NCBI GenBank assembly: GCA_037447655.1
Contig: JBBHKE010002895.1
Coordinates: forward strand, 126,001 to 141,351
Direction of reading: 5' to 3'
DNA from: Zygnema cylindricum
Taxonomy: Eukaryota > Streptophyta > Zygnematophyceae > Zygnematales > Zygnemataceae
Length of the DNA stretch: 15,351 bases
Shown here: positions 10,501 to 15,351 of the stretch, one piece after another
Position numbering within the stretch: position 1 is the stretch's first letter
How the letters are laid out: every line of letters starts with the position of its first letter
Program-made: the position numbers and the translations under genes
Notes under the pieces: model-generated
What the model was told of the DNA's origin: nothing
Seen by the model: only the letters and a program-made list of their open reading frames with translations
The model's database searches: none

Positions 10501-13036
10501 AAACTTGTCATTTTTCTGAAAGCAAGATTGAGTTGTGTCGATTCTCCAAAGATATTTTTAGCATGGAGACAAATCCCACTCTTGGTTTGTTTCTTGTGCT
10601 TGTGAACTTGTTTCTAAATCTTTCTAAAAACAAGGCTTTGTGTTTTGAGGCCTTAATCTTAAATTGAGGATTTTTATGTTTAGTCTTGTAACAAATATCT
10701 AGAATTGCTAGAATGGTTCTCGGTGGTTCTTTGCTTTAGGTTGAGAATGAGAATTATGTGTGTGTTAAGGCAAATAACCCTATGAAAACTTTTAAATAAC
10801 TGTAGAAGTCCGTAAAAACCCCAGGATTGTGAGGCTTGAAAGTCCATCATAGATATTTAAAATAGAGGATCTTGTTCCCTATATGTGGAAAGGGTGGTGC
10901 TGTAAATACTTTTCTTGTTTTCTGTCGGTTTCTGTCAGTTCTTTGAATTTATAGAAGTATGTCAGAGGTTTTTTGTCTCATGGGCCCCGACTTGTGCATT
11001 GAAAAAGCTTTTAGGCTTTTACCGAAACGGCCACTCGTATGAAGATTTCAATAAATAGGGTATTATCAACAATATTGTTTCATGAGAAAAGCCCAAAGTT
11101 TTGAAAAATTCATATCAGTTTGCCCCTAGGACAAAAATATTTTGTTCGCCAATTAAAGCTTTGGACCTGTATCTTTTGTTGACAAAATGATGCGAAGTTG
11201 AAATCTTTTATGTATACTAAAAATCGTCAAATGTTTAGATCATAAAAGAATAAATGTTGAACCGGGTTTGTGTTGAATAAGACAGCTGTTACAATACACC
11301 TTCTAGTCGCTATTAGAGAAAAGAAATTATTAGTGTGGGGTTTATACTAGTGTTATTGATTCTAATTCAGTCTCGAATGACGTGGCTGCTTTTGAACTGT
11401 TTTAAAGAATTAGCGTTCAGAAGAAAGGCAATTAGTGTTATCAATATTATTCTAGGTTCAAGGGCCAGAATTTAGGGGCGCCGATATAGGGTTATTAACG
11501 CTAATAGCGATTCACTGTGTAGTTGTCACACAAGTAAAGGCCCCTATATAGACTATATTGCAGTTCATGTTGATGTAATTAATTTTGGTGTTAATTTAAC
11601 AACTAATCTGTTGATTAAGCCAAGTGCAAAACAAAAGAAAACGATAGCATTTGAAAATTGCAGATTTAATGGATTAATAAAGTTCTATTTACCATAAGTA
11701 CTTTGTCTCTGACTATGTTTTTGACTATGTCTCTGACTTTTTTTTTAACTATGTTCTTGACTATGTCTTTGACTATCTTTAACTATGTCATTGACTATCT
11801 TTGACTATTTCATTGACTATCTTTGACTATGTCGTGACTTTGTCATTGACTATCTTTGACTATGTCATTGACTATGTCGTGATTATGTCATTGACTATCT
11901 TTGACTATGTCATTGACTATCTTTGACTATGTCGTGACTATGTCATTGACTATCTTTGACTATGTCATTGACTATGTTTTCGGTTTTGCTGTTGGTTTCG
12001 ATGCAGTGAACTTTCCTGTCAAAAATTTGGAACTTAAGGATTACCTTCCTCTCCAAGCCACGGGGAGACGGTGAAAAATTGAAGTCAAAATATGACCTTA
12101 TTGCAAATGTAGTCCATGATGGGAAACCAGGAGAGGGAGCTTACCGTGTTTTCGTGCAACGAAAGTCGGAAGAAGCTTGGTAAGAATCTCTCGCCACATA
12201 TAGAAAACTATCTTATCTATCTTATTTTATTTTGTGTTTCCATCTGTGTTGTTCAATATGAAGCGTTTTTAGTCAGTTCTTTGGGGGAATTTGTCTGGTT
12301 GACTTTTTGTCTGTGAATGCTGCGACTTCCTTGCAAAAGTGTTTTGTTTCAATTTATTTATGTTTTTGTTTGGCGTCATTGCTACTTATGTTTTTATTGA
12401 TTTTTCTTTTTATTTCCTTCTATTTTGATTTATTTCTTTTTTGAATTCATTTCTGTTCTGGCCGTTTTAATGTTGATTATGGCGAGGCTGCTAGGAAGCT
12501 TGCAGAAAATAATTTGTTTGTTTCTGTTTCCACTGTTTTCTGTTTGGTTTATTTCTTTCGTCATTTACTTCTGCTTTGACTATCTCAGTTTTGATTTAAC
12601 TTCTGTTTCGACTTACCTCTGTTTCGACTTTTCTCTGTCTCGACTTACCTTTGTTTCGACTTTTCTCTGTCTCGACTTATTTCTGTTTCGATTTATTTTC
12701 GTTTCGATTTATCTCAGTTGCGATTTATTTCTGTTTTGATTTACCTCTGTCTCGAGTTATTTCTGTTTCCACTTATATCTGTTTCGATTTGTTTCGTTTC
12801 GATTTATCTCAGCTACGATGTATCGCTTTCAATTTATCTCTGTCTCGATTTACAGTTCTTCCGACCGTTTTTCATATGGAGTTGGGTGGAGTTGCAGGTA
12901 TGAAATGCAGGACTTACACGTGGCAGAAACTCTCCCTCAAATGGTGGCTCTCTCGGAGGCCTACATGCAAATCTATGAACAGCAAACGGAGAACCAGGAC
13001 AGGCAGATGGTCGAGGAAACGCTCGCGGGTTCTTAG
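4379..13036 (+). CDS. USP39: USP39/Sad1 orthologue, U4/U6.U5 tri-snRNP-associated protein 2 (9 exons, frameshift in exon 8)
   Basis: join(4379..4549, 6329..6573, 7145..7229, 7629..7814, 8659..8829, 9553..9804, 10229..10400, 12007..12179, 12898..13036). The family holds the U4/U6.U5 tri-snRNP together before spliceosome activation in the nucleus. An acidic then basic N-terminus (KRRR, residues 36-39) is followed by the UBP zinc finger (about 48-140, with CPYLDTVNR, C79/C82 and the HAYTH motif). The inactive ubiquitin-protease fold begins at residue 168. VGLNNIKETDYVN has Asp177 where active USPs have the nucleophile Cys, and GEGAYR has Ala at the usual GHY histidine, as expected for this pseudo-enzyme family. 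KRFTKNNFF, NPTLVNFP, YDLIANVVHDGKP and WYEMQDL are family hallmarks. Expected length is about 530 aa against 565 in human (from memory). All junctions are GT..AG and in phase, but exon 8 is one base too long, so as given the frame stops at 12072-12074. Probably a sequence error or a recent mutation. Confidence 0.95.
4550..6328 (+). other. USP39 intron 1
   Basis: A 1779-nt intron. It contains MITE copy A (5698-5919) and, at 4852-4911, a short cluster of CATTGGTCAT/CATCATTGG repeats that puts three ATTGG (CCAAT) words in 50 bp. TAGGGA at 4801-4806 pairs with TCCCTA at 4815-4820. The open frame at 4842-5198 is intronic and not gene-like. The acceptor is TTTTGCAG at 6321-6328. Confidence 0.9.
5698..5919 (+). 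mobile_element. MITE copy A (about 220 bp)
   Basis: The left end ACCGTGTATCGCTATTAGCG (5698-5717) and the reverse complement of the right end (5891-5919, read as TACACTGTGAATCGCTATTA) share TATCGCTATTA-like terminal inverted repeats. The internal part (TTCAAAAGGAGTTAGAGTTA then CAATTAGTACTGTTAGC) is homologous to the same segment of copies B and C. No coding capacity, so non-autonomous. Confidence 0.75.
6329..6573 (+). CDS. USP39: USP39 exon 2: UBP-type zinc finger
   Basis: Residues 58-138 plus two bases of codon 139. The exon opens with VLDFDFEKFCSVSLSNLNVY and carries GCLVCGKYFQGR, HAYTHSLEADHH and LHTEKVFCLPDGYEINDPSL, the zinc-binding Cys/His scaffold of the ZnF-UBP domain as found in USP39. 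Acceptor TTTTGCAG|GTT, donor AG|GTGAAA. The TGA after codon 139 in the unspliced frame is intronic. Confidence 0.96.
6574..7144 (+). other. USP39 intron 2
   Basis: A 571-nt intron, over a third of which is MITE copy B (6859-7064). The rest is AT-rich with nothing recognised. Confidence 0.9.
6859..7064 (+). mobile_element. MITE copy B (about 206 bp)
   Basis: The left end TACACTGTGATTCGCTATTA (from 6859) and the right end ATGCTAATAGCAATTTACTG (7041-7060, followed by TGTG) are inverted repeats of the family. The interior matches copy C closely: GTTTATATCAGTGTTATTGA and AGAATTAGCGTTCAGAA occur in both with few changes. Confidence 0.82.
7145..7229 (+). CDS. USP39: USP39 exon 3: linker between zinc finger and USP fold
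   Basis: An 85-nt exon. Its first base completes Arg139, then residues 140-167 follow (FTEAQVGQMDKSQQWSRALD, GSDYLPGM). The WSRALDGSDYLPGM segment leads into VGLNN of the protease fold. Acceptor CTGCAG|GTT, donor ATG|GTAAGG. Confidence 0.95.
7230..7628 (+). other. USP39 intron 3, with a duplicated acceptor region
   Basis: A 399-nt intron. Its last 154 nt consist of two tandem copies of a unit of about 78 bp (described separately), so the pyrimidine tract and acceptor region occur twice. No gene or MITE. Confidence 0.9.
7475..7628 (+). repeat. Tandem duplication of 78 bp ending at the exon 4 acceptor
   Basis: Copy 1 begins CATCCCTTCGCTTGCATCTT (7475) and copy 2 CATCCCTTTGCTTGCAACTT (7553). 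Both contain ATCCTTCCTCTCAAT and a TATTTCTTC stretch. Copy 1 ends TTTCTTCCCACC where copy 2 ends TTTCTTCACAGG. The functional AG exists only in copy 2. The unit is pyrimidine-rich throughout. Confidence 0.85.
7629..7814 (+). CDS. USP39: USP39 exon 4: start of the pseudo-protease fold
   Basis: Residues 168-229, phase 0 to phase 0. VGLNNIKETDYVN (168-180) aligns with the USP Cys box, in which active enzymes have a Cys at the position of Asp177. IIQSLMRVTPLRDFFLIPDN and LVQRFGELTRKTWHARNFKG follow. Donor CAG|GTGAGT is the strongest in the gene. The frame stays open to 8294, but that extension is intronic. Confidence 0.96.
7972..8190 (-). mobile_element. MITE copy D (about 219 bp, inverted)
   Basis: The left end GGCAATAGCTATTTAGCATT and the right end AACGCTAACAGCGGATCATG (then GTGTA) are diverged family ends. 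The interior GTATTGTTAATACTAATTGG...TGACGCTTATTC matches the reverse complement of copy C (TATTGATAACACTAATTG...GAACGCTAATTC), so the copy lies in the opposite orientation. It is among the most diverged copies. Confidence 0.68.
8556..8620 (+). repeat. 65-nt polypurine tract near the exon 5 acceptor
   Basis: An almost unbroken G/A run (GGAGG AAGAGAGACAG ... GGGAGGAGGAG) with clustered GG and GGG groups, ending 38 nt before exon 5. Introns normally carry pyrimidines here. Such tracts can form triplex or G-quadruplex structures, or act as splicing enhancers. Confidence 0.7.
8659..8829 (+). CDS. USP39: USP39 exon 5: pseudo-protease fold
   Basis: Residues 230-286. VSPHEFLQAVMMASKKKFRI and DPVEFASWLLNTLHVDLGGT are conserved family segments. 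DPVEF corresponds to the QQDAxEF box of active USPs. Ends SSIIYQCFQ with donor CAG|GTGAGA, phase 0 at both ends. Confidence 0.95.
8830..9552 (+). other. USP39 intron 5
   Basis: A 723-nt intron. A single MITE end (9261-9291) is the only recognised repeat; no partner end is convincing upstream. Otherwise AT-rich with nothing recognised. Confidence 0.88.
9261..9291 (+). mobile_element. Solo right end of the MITE family
   Basis: CTGTTAACATTAATAGCGAT then CGACAGTGTG matches the right terminus of copies A-C (ATTAACGCTAATAGCGATTC then ACTGTGT). No matching left end is visible within 300 bp upstream, so this is a truncated copy. Confidence 0.6.
9553..9804 (+). CDS. USP39: USP39 exon 6: basic/acidic insert and LGLDLPPPPLF segment
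   Basis: Residues 287-370. GELEVIKE and MPFLMLGLDLPPPPLFKDVM are family-conserved. Between them is a hydrophilic insert of roughly 45 residues containing KKRKRKR (319-325) followed by an acidic run. The insert looks like a surface loop with a nuclear-localisation-type cluster and appears longer than in orthologues I remember. Acceptor GACAG|GGA, donor CAG|GTACGG. Confidence 0.94.
9805..10228 (+). other. USP39 intron 6, with a possible in-frame cryptic exon
   Basis: A 424-nt intron. A pyrimidine tract ending in AAG at 9960 is followed by 66 nt without an in-frame stop, then GTACGG at 10027, the same hexamer as the exon 6 donor. This segment is discussed as a finding. Near 10077-10120 TTTCGAGTATAA is repeated twice. 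Confidence 0.85.
10229..10400 (+). CDS. USP39: USP39 exon 7: pseudo-protease fold
   Basis: Residues 371-427 plus the first base of codon 428. VALFNILKKFDGETVTEVVR, RYRVTRLPRYIVLHMKRFTK and NNFFMEKNPTL match the family (human KRFTKNNFFVEKNPT). Acceptor TTTTGCAG|GTA. The donor is CTTG|GTTTGT, a poor match in the exon part, and it is present twice more downstream in a tandem repeat. Confidence 0.95.
10360..10634 (+). repeat. Three tandem copies of the exon 7 end and its donor site
   Basis: Copy 1 starts in exon 7 at ACCAAAAACA (10361), with ATGGAGAAAAATCCTACTCT from 10379 and donor at 10401. Copy 2 starts at the same ACCAAAAACA at 10443 (82-bp period), with ATAGAGAAAAATCGTACTCT from 10460 and GTTTGT at 10482. 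Copy 3 has ATGGAGACAAATCCCACTCT from 10563 and GTTTGT at 10585. Each is followed by a TTCCTGT..AACTTG-like tail. All three donors are intact. Confidence 0.9.
11295..11522 (+). mobile_element. MITE copy C (about 228 bp)
   Basis: The left end TACACCTTCTAGTCGCTATT and the right end ATTAACGCTAATAGCGATTC then ACTGTGTA are family ends. The right end matches the reverse complement of copy A's left end closely. The interior (GTTTATACTAGTGTTATTGA, AGAATTAGCGTTCAGAAG) aligns with copy B along the full length. Confidence 0.82.
11711..11980 (+). repeat. GACTAT minisatellite before exon 8
   Basis: About 270 bp made of GACTATGTCATT (12), GACTATCTTT (10) and GACTATGTCGT (11) units: 19 exact GACTAT words plus several one-base variants. 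A higher-order GACTATCTTT-GACTATGTCATT unit recurs. The array ends 26 nt before the exon 8 acceptor. Confidence 0.92.
12007..12179 (+). CDS. USP39: USP39 exon 8, carrying a net +1 frameshift
   Basis: The first part reads VNFPVKNLELKDYLPLQ in the frame set by exon 7. The second part reads KYDLIANVVHDGKPGEGAYR then VFVQRKSEEAW in the frame required by exon 9. The two are one base apart: exon 8 is 173 nt where 172 would join correctly. Upstream-frame translation stops at TGA 12072-12074, so the extra base lies between about 12050 and 12071. The four-G run at 12062-12065 is the simplest site. Both splice sites are good (GATGCAG|TG and CTTG|GTAAGA). Residue 472 (expected numbering) is Ala where active USPs have the catalytic His. 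Confidence 0.9.
12180..12897 (+). other. USP39 intron 8
   Basis: A 718-nt intron that is strongly T-rich. Its second half is the CTGTTTCGATTTAT minisatellite (12570-12853). Donor GTAAGA, acceptor GTTGCAG|GTA. Long open frames here (12425-12739, 12651-13112, 12718-12903) result from the stop-poor repeat and are not genes. Confidence 0.92.
12570..12853 (+). repeat. CTGTTTCGATTTAT minisatellite before exon 9
   Basis: About 284 bp of degenerate 15-17 bp units built on CTGTTTCGATTTATTT and variants CTGTCTCGACTTACCT and CGTTTCGATTTATCTC. It is almost free of G except in the TCG core. The array stops 44 nt upstream of exon 9, so it makes up the extended pyrimidine tract of this acceptor. Unit sequence is unrelated to the array in intron 7. 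Confidence 0.92.
12898..13036 (+). CDS. USP39: USP39 exon 9: C-terminus and stop codon
   Basis: The first base completes Trp485, then YEMQDLHVAETLPQMVALSE and AYMQIYEQQ, the conserved C-terminus of the family (human WYELQDLQVTDILPQMITLSEAYIQI). A short polar tail ends in LAGS and TAG at 13034-13036. Confidence 0.96.
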
Positions 13037-13400
13037 GAAACAGGAGAAAGTTTCAACAGGAAAAAAATTTGTCCGGAAAATTCTTTGTCCTTTGTTTGGT
13101 TTTGTTTCGTGAGGAAGTTTTTTGTCGGAGGGAGGTGGGGCGTTGCAGCTTCTAAGGTTTTATACAGGTTTGTGAGAAAAACGAGTGTAGAACTAAAATT
13201 AGTGTTTAATCAAGTTGTGCAACATGGGAGTTTTGCCTCCTAATCGAGAAGAAACGAAACGAAGTATGTTAGGCTGTACCGTGTGGTTAAGGATAAGTAA
13301 GAAATTGTGGGACAGAGCCGTTTTTGTTGATGAGATTTTACTTGGTTTGAATTGTTTTGGATGGCTGATGTGATACTTTTTTTGCATGTTGAGAATATAG
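13037..13400 (+). other. Probable 3' UTR of USP39
   Basis: Contains a T/G-rich stretch (about 13081-13110, TTTGTCCTTTGTTTGGTTTTG) like a plant far-upstream poly(A) element, but no AATAAA. The first AATAAA downstream is at 13815-13820, beyond MITE copy F, so the poly(A) site is not settled. Confidence 0.45.
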
Positions 13401-13627
13401 TACACTTTAAATCGTTATAATCGTGAATAACATTAATCCCGTGCCGGTTCTTTCCTCCTCTTTTACCACAAAATTGTATAGATAACACTAATTGCTTTCT
13501 TCTCAACGCCAATACTTAAAAAACTTCATAGAGCAACCACATCATTTGGAACTGCATTGGAATTCAGTAACGCTAATATAATCCCACTGCTAATAATCTC
13601 TTTATTTTACGAACAATTCACGGTGTA
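13401..13627 (-). mobile_element. MITE copy F (about 227 bp, inverted)
   Basis: TACACTTTAAATCGTTATAA at the left and CAATTCACGGTGTA at the right are diverged ends. The interior TAGATAACACTAATTGCTTT then CTTCTCAACGCCAATACTT and CCCACTGCTAATAATCTCTT match reverse complements of copy C. Lies 365 bp downstream of the USP39 stop, so it may provide or interrupt the 3' UTR. Confidence 0.75.
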
Positions 13628-14549
13628 CTTAGGGTTGACGAAGACAATAGATGTTCGCTTCCTTTTCGCATCTACTTGTCAAAGAGGAGGACTTAAATCT
13701 CTCACGTAGTTCTCACCTCAACACATGAGGATTTTTCTTATTTTAGTGTTGTACCAATCTCTTGCTCTTCCATGCTTTAGAAGCTGGTCACTGTTAACCA
13801 TGGTTCCTCTATGCAATAAACCTTTGGTATCAGTCTTTTTTTGCGTCCGCGAGTGCCATCTTGATACAGAAAATGGTTCTGGTGGAAGTTCTTACACACA
13901 TCAAGCGTATTTTTCAACACTGCCTACAGAATTTGCATGTATTGAATTTGCACAGTCTCATCGGATACTCGAATCAAGAAGTTTCAATGACCATCTCTTG
14001 AAGGAGTGCCTTTACACCGCGATCATGATGCTTGTTTTACAAGCTTCAAGCCGTCATAGTAAGCATAGACAAAGAGTGTAGAAACGCGTGCAATGCTATA
14101 TCTGATAGCACCGTATTATAGGCATGTTGTGTAGTGCACGCATATTGTTAAGGTTTGAAAATTTGATTCAAGCTGGACGTCGACCGAAATAATTATAAGG
14201 CGTCAATCTACATGGGATTCCACTTGCATTATAGTTGGCGCCATGACATTGATTCACAGTAACATACACTATTACAGGATTGAGCGGTACGGTACATCCA
14301 ACATCAGGCTACCGAATAACGGGAAATGGACCTTCCACGGAGAGAGCACAAACTTCAAAGCCTGAAGGACCAGGTCGATTTTCGTTCAAAAGTGCGAACT
14401 CCCCGGAAATTCTATATCTGGTGCCCTGTATCGTACGCACCTTACATGGTTCACCAGATTCAATACAGTACACCGTGTATCGCTTTTAATGTTAATAATT
14501 TTTTCGCCACTTAAAACATATTTTCCCCGTACACACTTGTCAGATTTTC
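13628..14549. other. Intergenic DNA, no convincing gene
   Basis: AT-rich. The plus-strand open frame 13725-14081 (118 codons) is uninterrupted but has no recognisable domain, no Kozak or splice context I can use, and irregular composition, so it is not called. A solo MITE end lies at 14469-14498. Nothing else is recognised. Confidence 0.6.
14469..14498 (+). mobile_element. Solo left end of the MITE family
   Basis: TACACCGTGTATCGCTTTTA then ATGTTAATAA matches the left end of copy A (ACCGTGTATCGCTATTAGCG). Similarity fades within 30 bp and no right end follows, so the copy is truncated. It stops about 50 bp before the hAT-like element. Confidence 0.6.
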
Positions 14550-15019
14550 TAGTGTTGTGTATCAGCAAGAAATTTATCGCGATAACACCGATACCGATAG
14601 TTATCGGTTATCGAACGGTCAGGGGTCCCGGTATATCGCTCCGAGACCAACAAATTCCTTATCGGCGATAAGTGGAAAAAATATAGTACGATATATAGTA
14701 GTACTTTAGAATATACTGTATTATATATTTTCACTTTATATAGCATGGCATGCCCCGTGTAACAACCTGTTCCGTACCGTGTAACGGAATAACGGCGGCT
14801 CAGTACGACTGTATAAACCGTACAGATGTACGGTAAGAGCCGTACAGCTATCGCCGATAGTTATCGATATCGGTGTCATCGCGATAAAAAACCGATATCA
14901 TCGGTGTTTTATCGGCGATAACACCGCAGTCGATATATCGTGCCAATATATCGATTATCGGCAACCCAAAAAAAGGTACATATCGATTATCGGCAAATCC
15001 CTGCCGATACCCAACACTA
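14550..15019. mobile_element. Non-autonomous hAT-like element (470 bp) with TIRs and TSD
   Basis: The left terminus TAGTGTTGTGTATCAGCAAG (14550-14569) and the reverse complement of the right terminus, TAGTGTTGGGTATCGGCAGG, agree at 17 of 20 positions. The flanks are AGATTTTC (14542-14549) and CGATTTTC (15020-15027), an 8-bp target duplication with one difference; 8-bp duplications and TAG/CAG-type ends are typical of the hAT superfamily. The interior has many TTATCGGCGATAA-like palindromes (e.g. 14659-14672, 14848-14940) that look like subterminal transposase-binding sites. No transposase frame is present. Confidence 0.8.
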
Positions 15020-15056
15020 CGATTTTCACATTGAGACCGCCAATCAGAGGTCGCAA

Positions 15057-15202
15057 ACGGTCAACCGAAACCGTGACCGACCGTTGACCGACCGCCGGCG
15101 CCGGATCCGGAACGGATTCGGTTGCCAAATTTTGGGGGTCGGGCGGTTACGGTCGGTTGATTCACCAGGAAAAAAAAAGCGGTCGGTTACGGTCGGTCAA
15201 CC
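15057..15202. repeat. CpG-rich inverted-repeat cluster (GACCGACCG family)
   Basis: GTTGACCGACCG at 15083-15094 is exactly complementary to CGGTCGGTCAAC at 15190-15201. Further copies of the GGTTACGGTCGGT word occur at 15145-15157 and 15185-15197. The centre (about 15094-15110) is GC-only palindromic sequence. Composition is far from the AT-rich surroundings. Probably another non-autonomous transposon. The last 150 bp of the window (15203-15351) hold nothing recognised. Confidence 0.65.
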
Positions 15203-15351
15203 AAAAAACCAAAAAAAATGAAATTTTTGTACTGTCCCTATAATCCAACATTCTTGTACTTTGTACTCTTTGGCATCGTGGAAGTACGTGACATCATGAT
15301 TAGCGTCGCAAATCTGACACGGTATTTATTTCGCAAATCAAAGGGAACGCG

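Larger units (their letters stand above)
10401..12006 (+). other. USP39 intron 7
   Basis: A 1606-nt intron built largely of repeats: two extra copies of the exon 7 end (to about 10634), MITE copy C (11295-11522) and a GACTAT minisatellite (11711-11980). The part at about 10640-11290 is AT-rich with nothing recognised. The acceptor is TTTCGATGCAG|TG. Confidence 0.92.

Noticed and set aside
11711-11980. GACTAT array considered as a CRISPR-like array
   Set aside because: Units are 10-12 bp and directly tandem, with no unique spacers, inside a eukaryotic intron.
12062-12074. Programmed ribosomal frameshifting as the cause of the exon 8 shift
   Set aside because: No slippery heptamer or evident downstream pseudoknot, and other members of this family need none; a one-base sequence error or mutation is simpler.
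12425-13112. Overlapping long open frames encoding Phe/Ser/Val-rich repetitive peptides
   Set aside because: They are produced by the stop-poor CTGTTTCGATTTAT minisatellite of intron 8 and overlap exon 9 in the wrong frame.
13725-14081. 118-codon open frame downstream of USP39
   Set aside because: No domain, no family resemblance and no splice or promoter context; expected by chance in this amount of DNA.

Overview
The window is nuclear DNA of a spliceosomal-intron eukaryote, most likely a green plant or streptophyte alga. Introns are AT-rich with GT..AG ends, 3' splice sites are of the TTTTGCAG type, and the one clearly recognisable gene reads most like the green-plant version of its family (from memory of that family, no search run). 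No rRNA, tRNA, CRISPR array or prokaryotic operon is visible.

Layout. (1) 667-3139, minus strand: a complete small J-domain (DnaJ-like) protein with one hydrophobic segment, 166 aa from three coding exons, the first only 13 nt long. Positions 1-666 are its 3' flank. (2) 3140-4378: the shared 5' region of two divergent genes, with a TATA box, two ACGTCA-type bZIP sites and an imperfect 15-bp inverted repeat. (3) 4379-13036, plus strand: a nine-exon gene for the U4/U6.U5 tri-snRNP factor USP39 (Sad1 in yeast), about 530 aa. It has a UBP zinc finger followed by a catalytically dead ubiquitin-protease fold. Every exon is open except exon 8, which carries a net +1 frameshift. (4) 13037-15351: intergenic DNA with no convincing gene, holding a diverged MITE, a 470-bp hAT-like element with terminal inverted repeats and a near-perfect 8-bp target duplication, and a CpG-rich inverted-repeat cluster.

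Repeats dominate the non-coding DNA. A family of about 205-230 bp MITEs with ends related to ATCGCTATTAGCGTTAA occurs five times as two-ended copies and twice as single ends; four of the five two-ended copies are in USP39 introns. Several introns also contain local duplications placed at splice sites: the 3' end and donor of exon 7 is present three times, the acceptor region of exon 4 is duplicated, and unrelated pyrimidine-rich minisatellites lie directly upstream of the acceptors of exons 8 and 9.

The two genes have no known functional link: one is a co-chaperone-type protein, the other a splicing factor. Their connection is divergent placement, with 1239 bp between the start codons. I found no new defence or mobile system. 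The points most worth following up are the exon 8 frameshift, the splice-site duplications and the transposon families.
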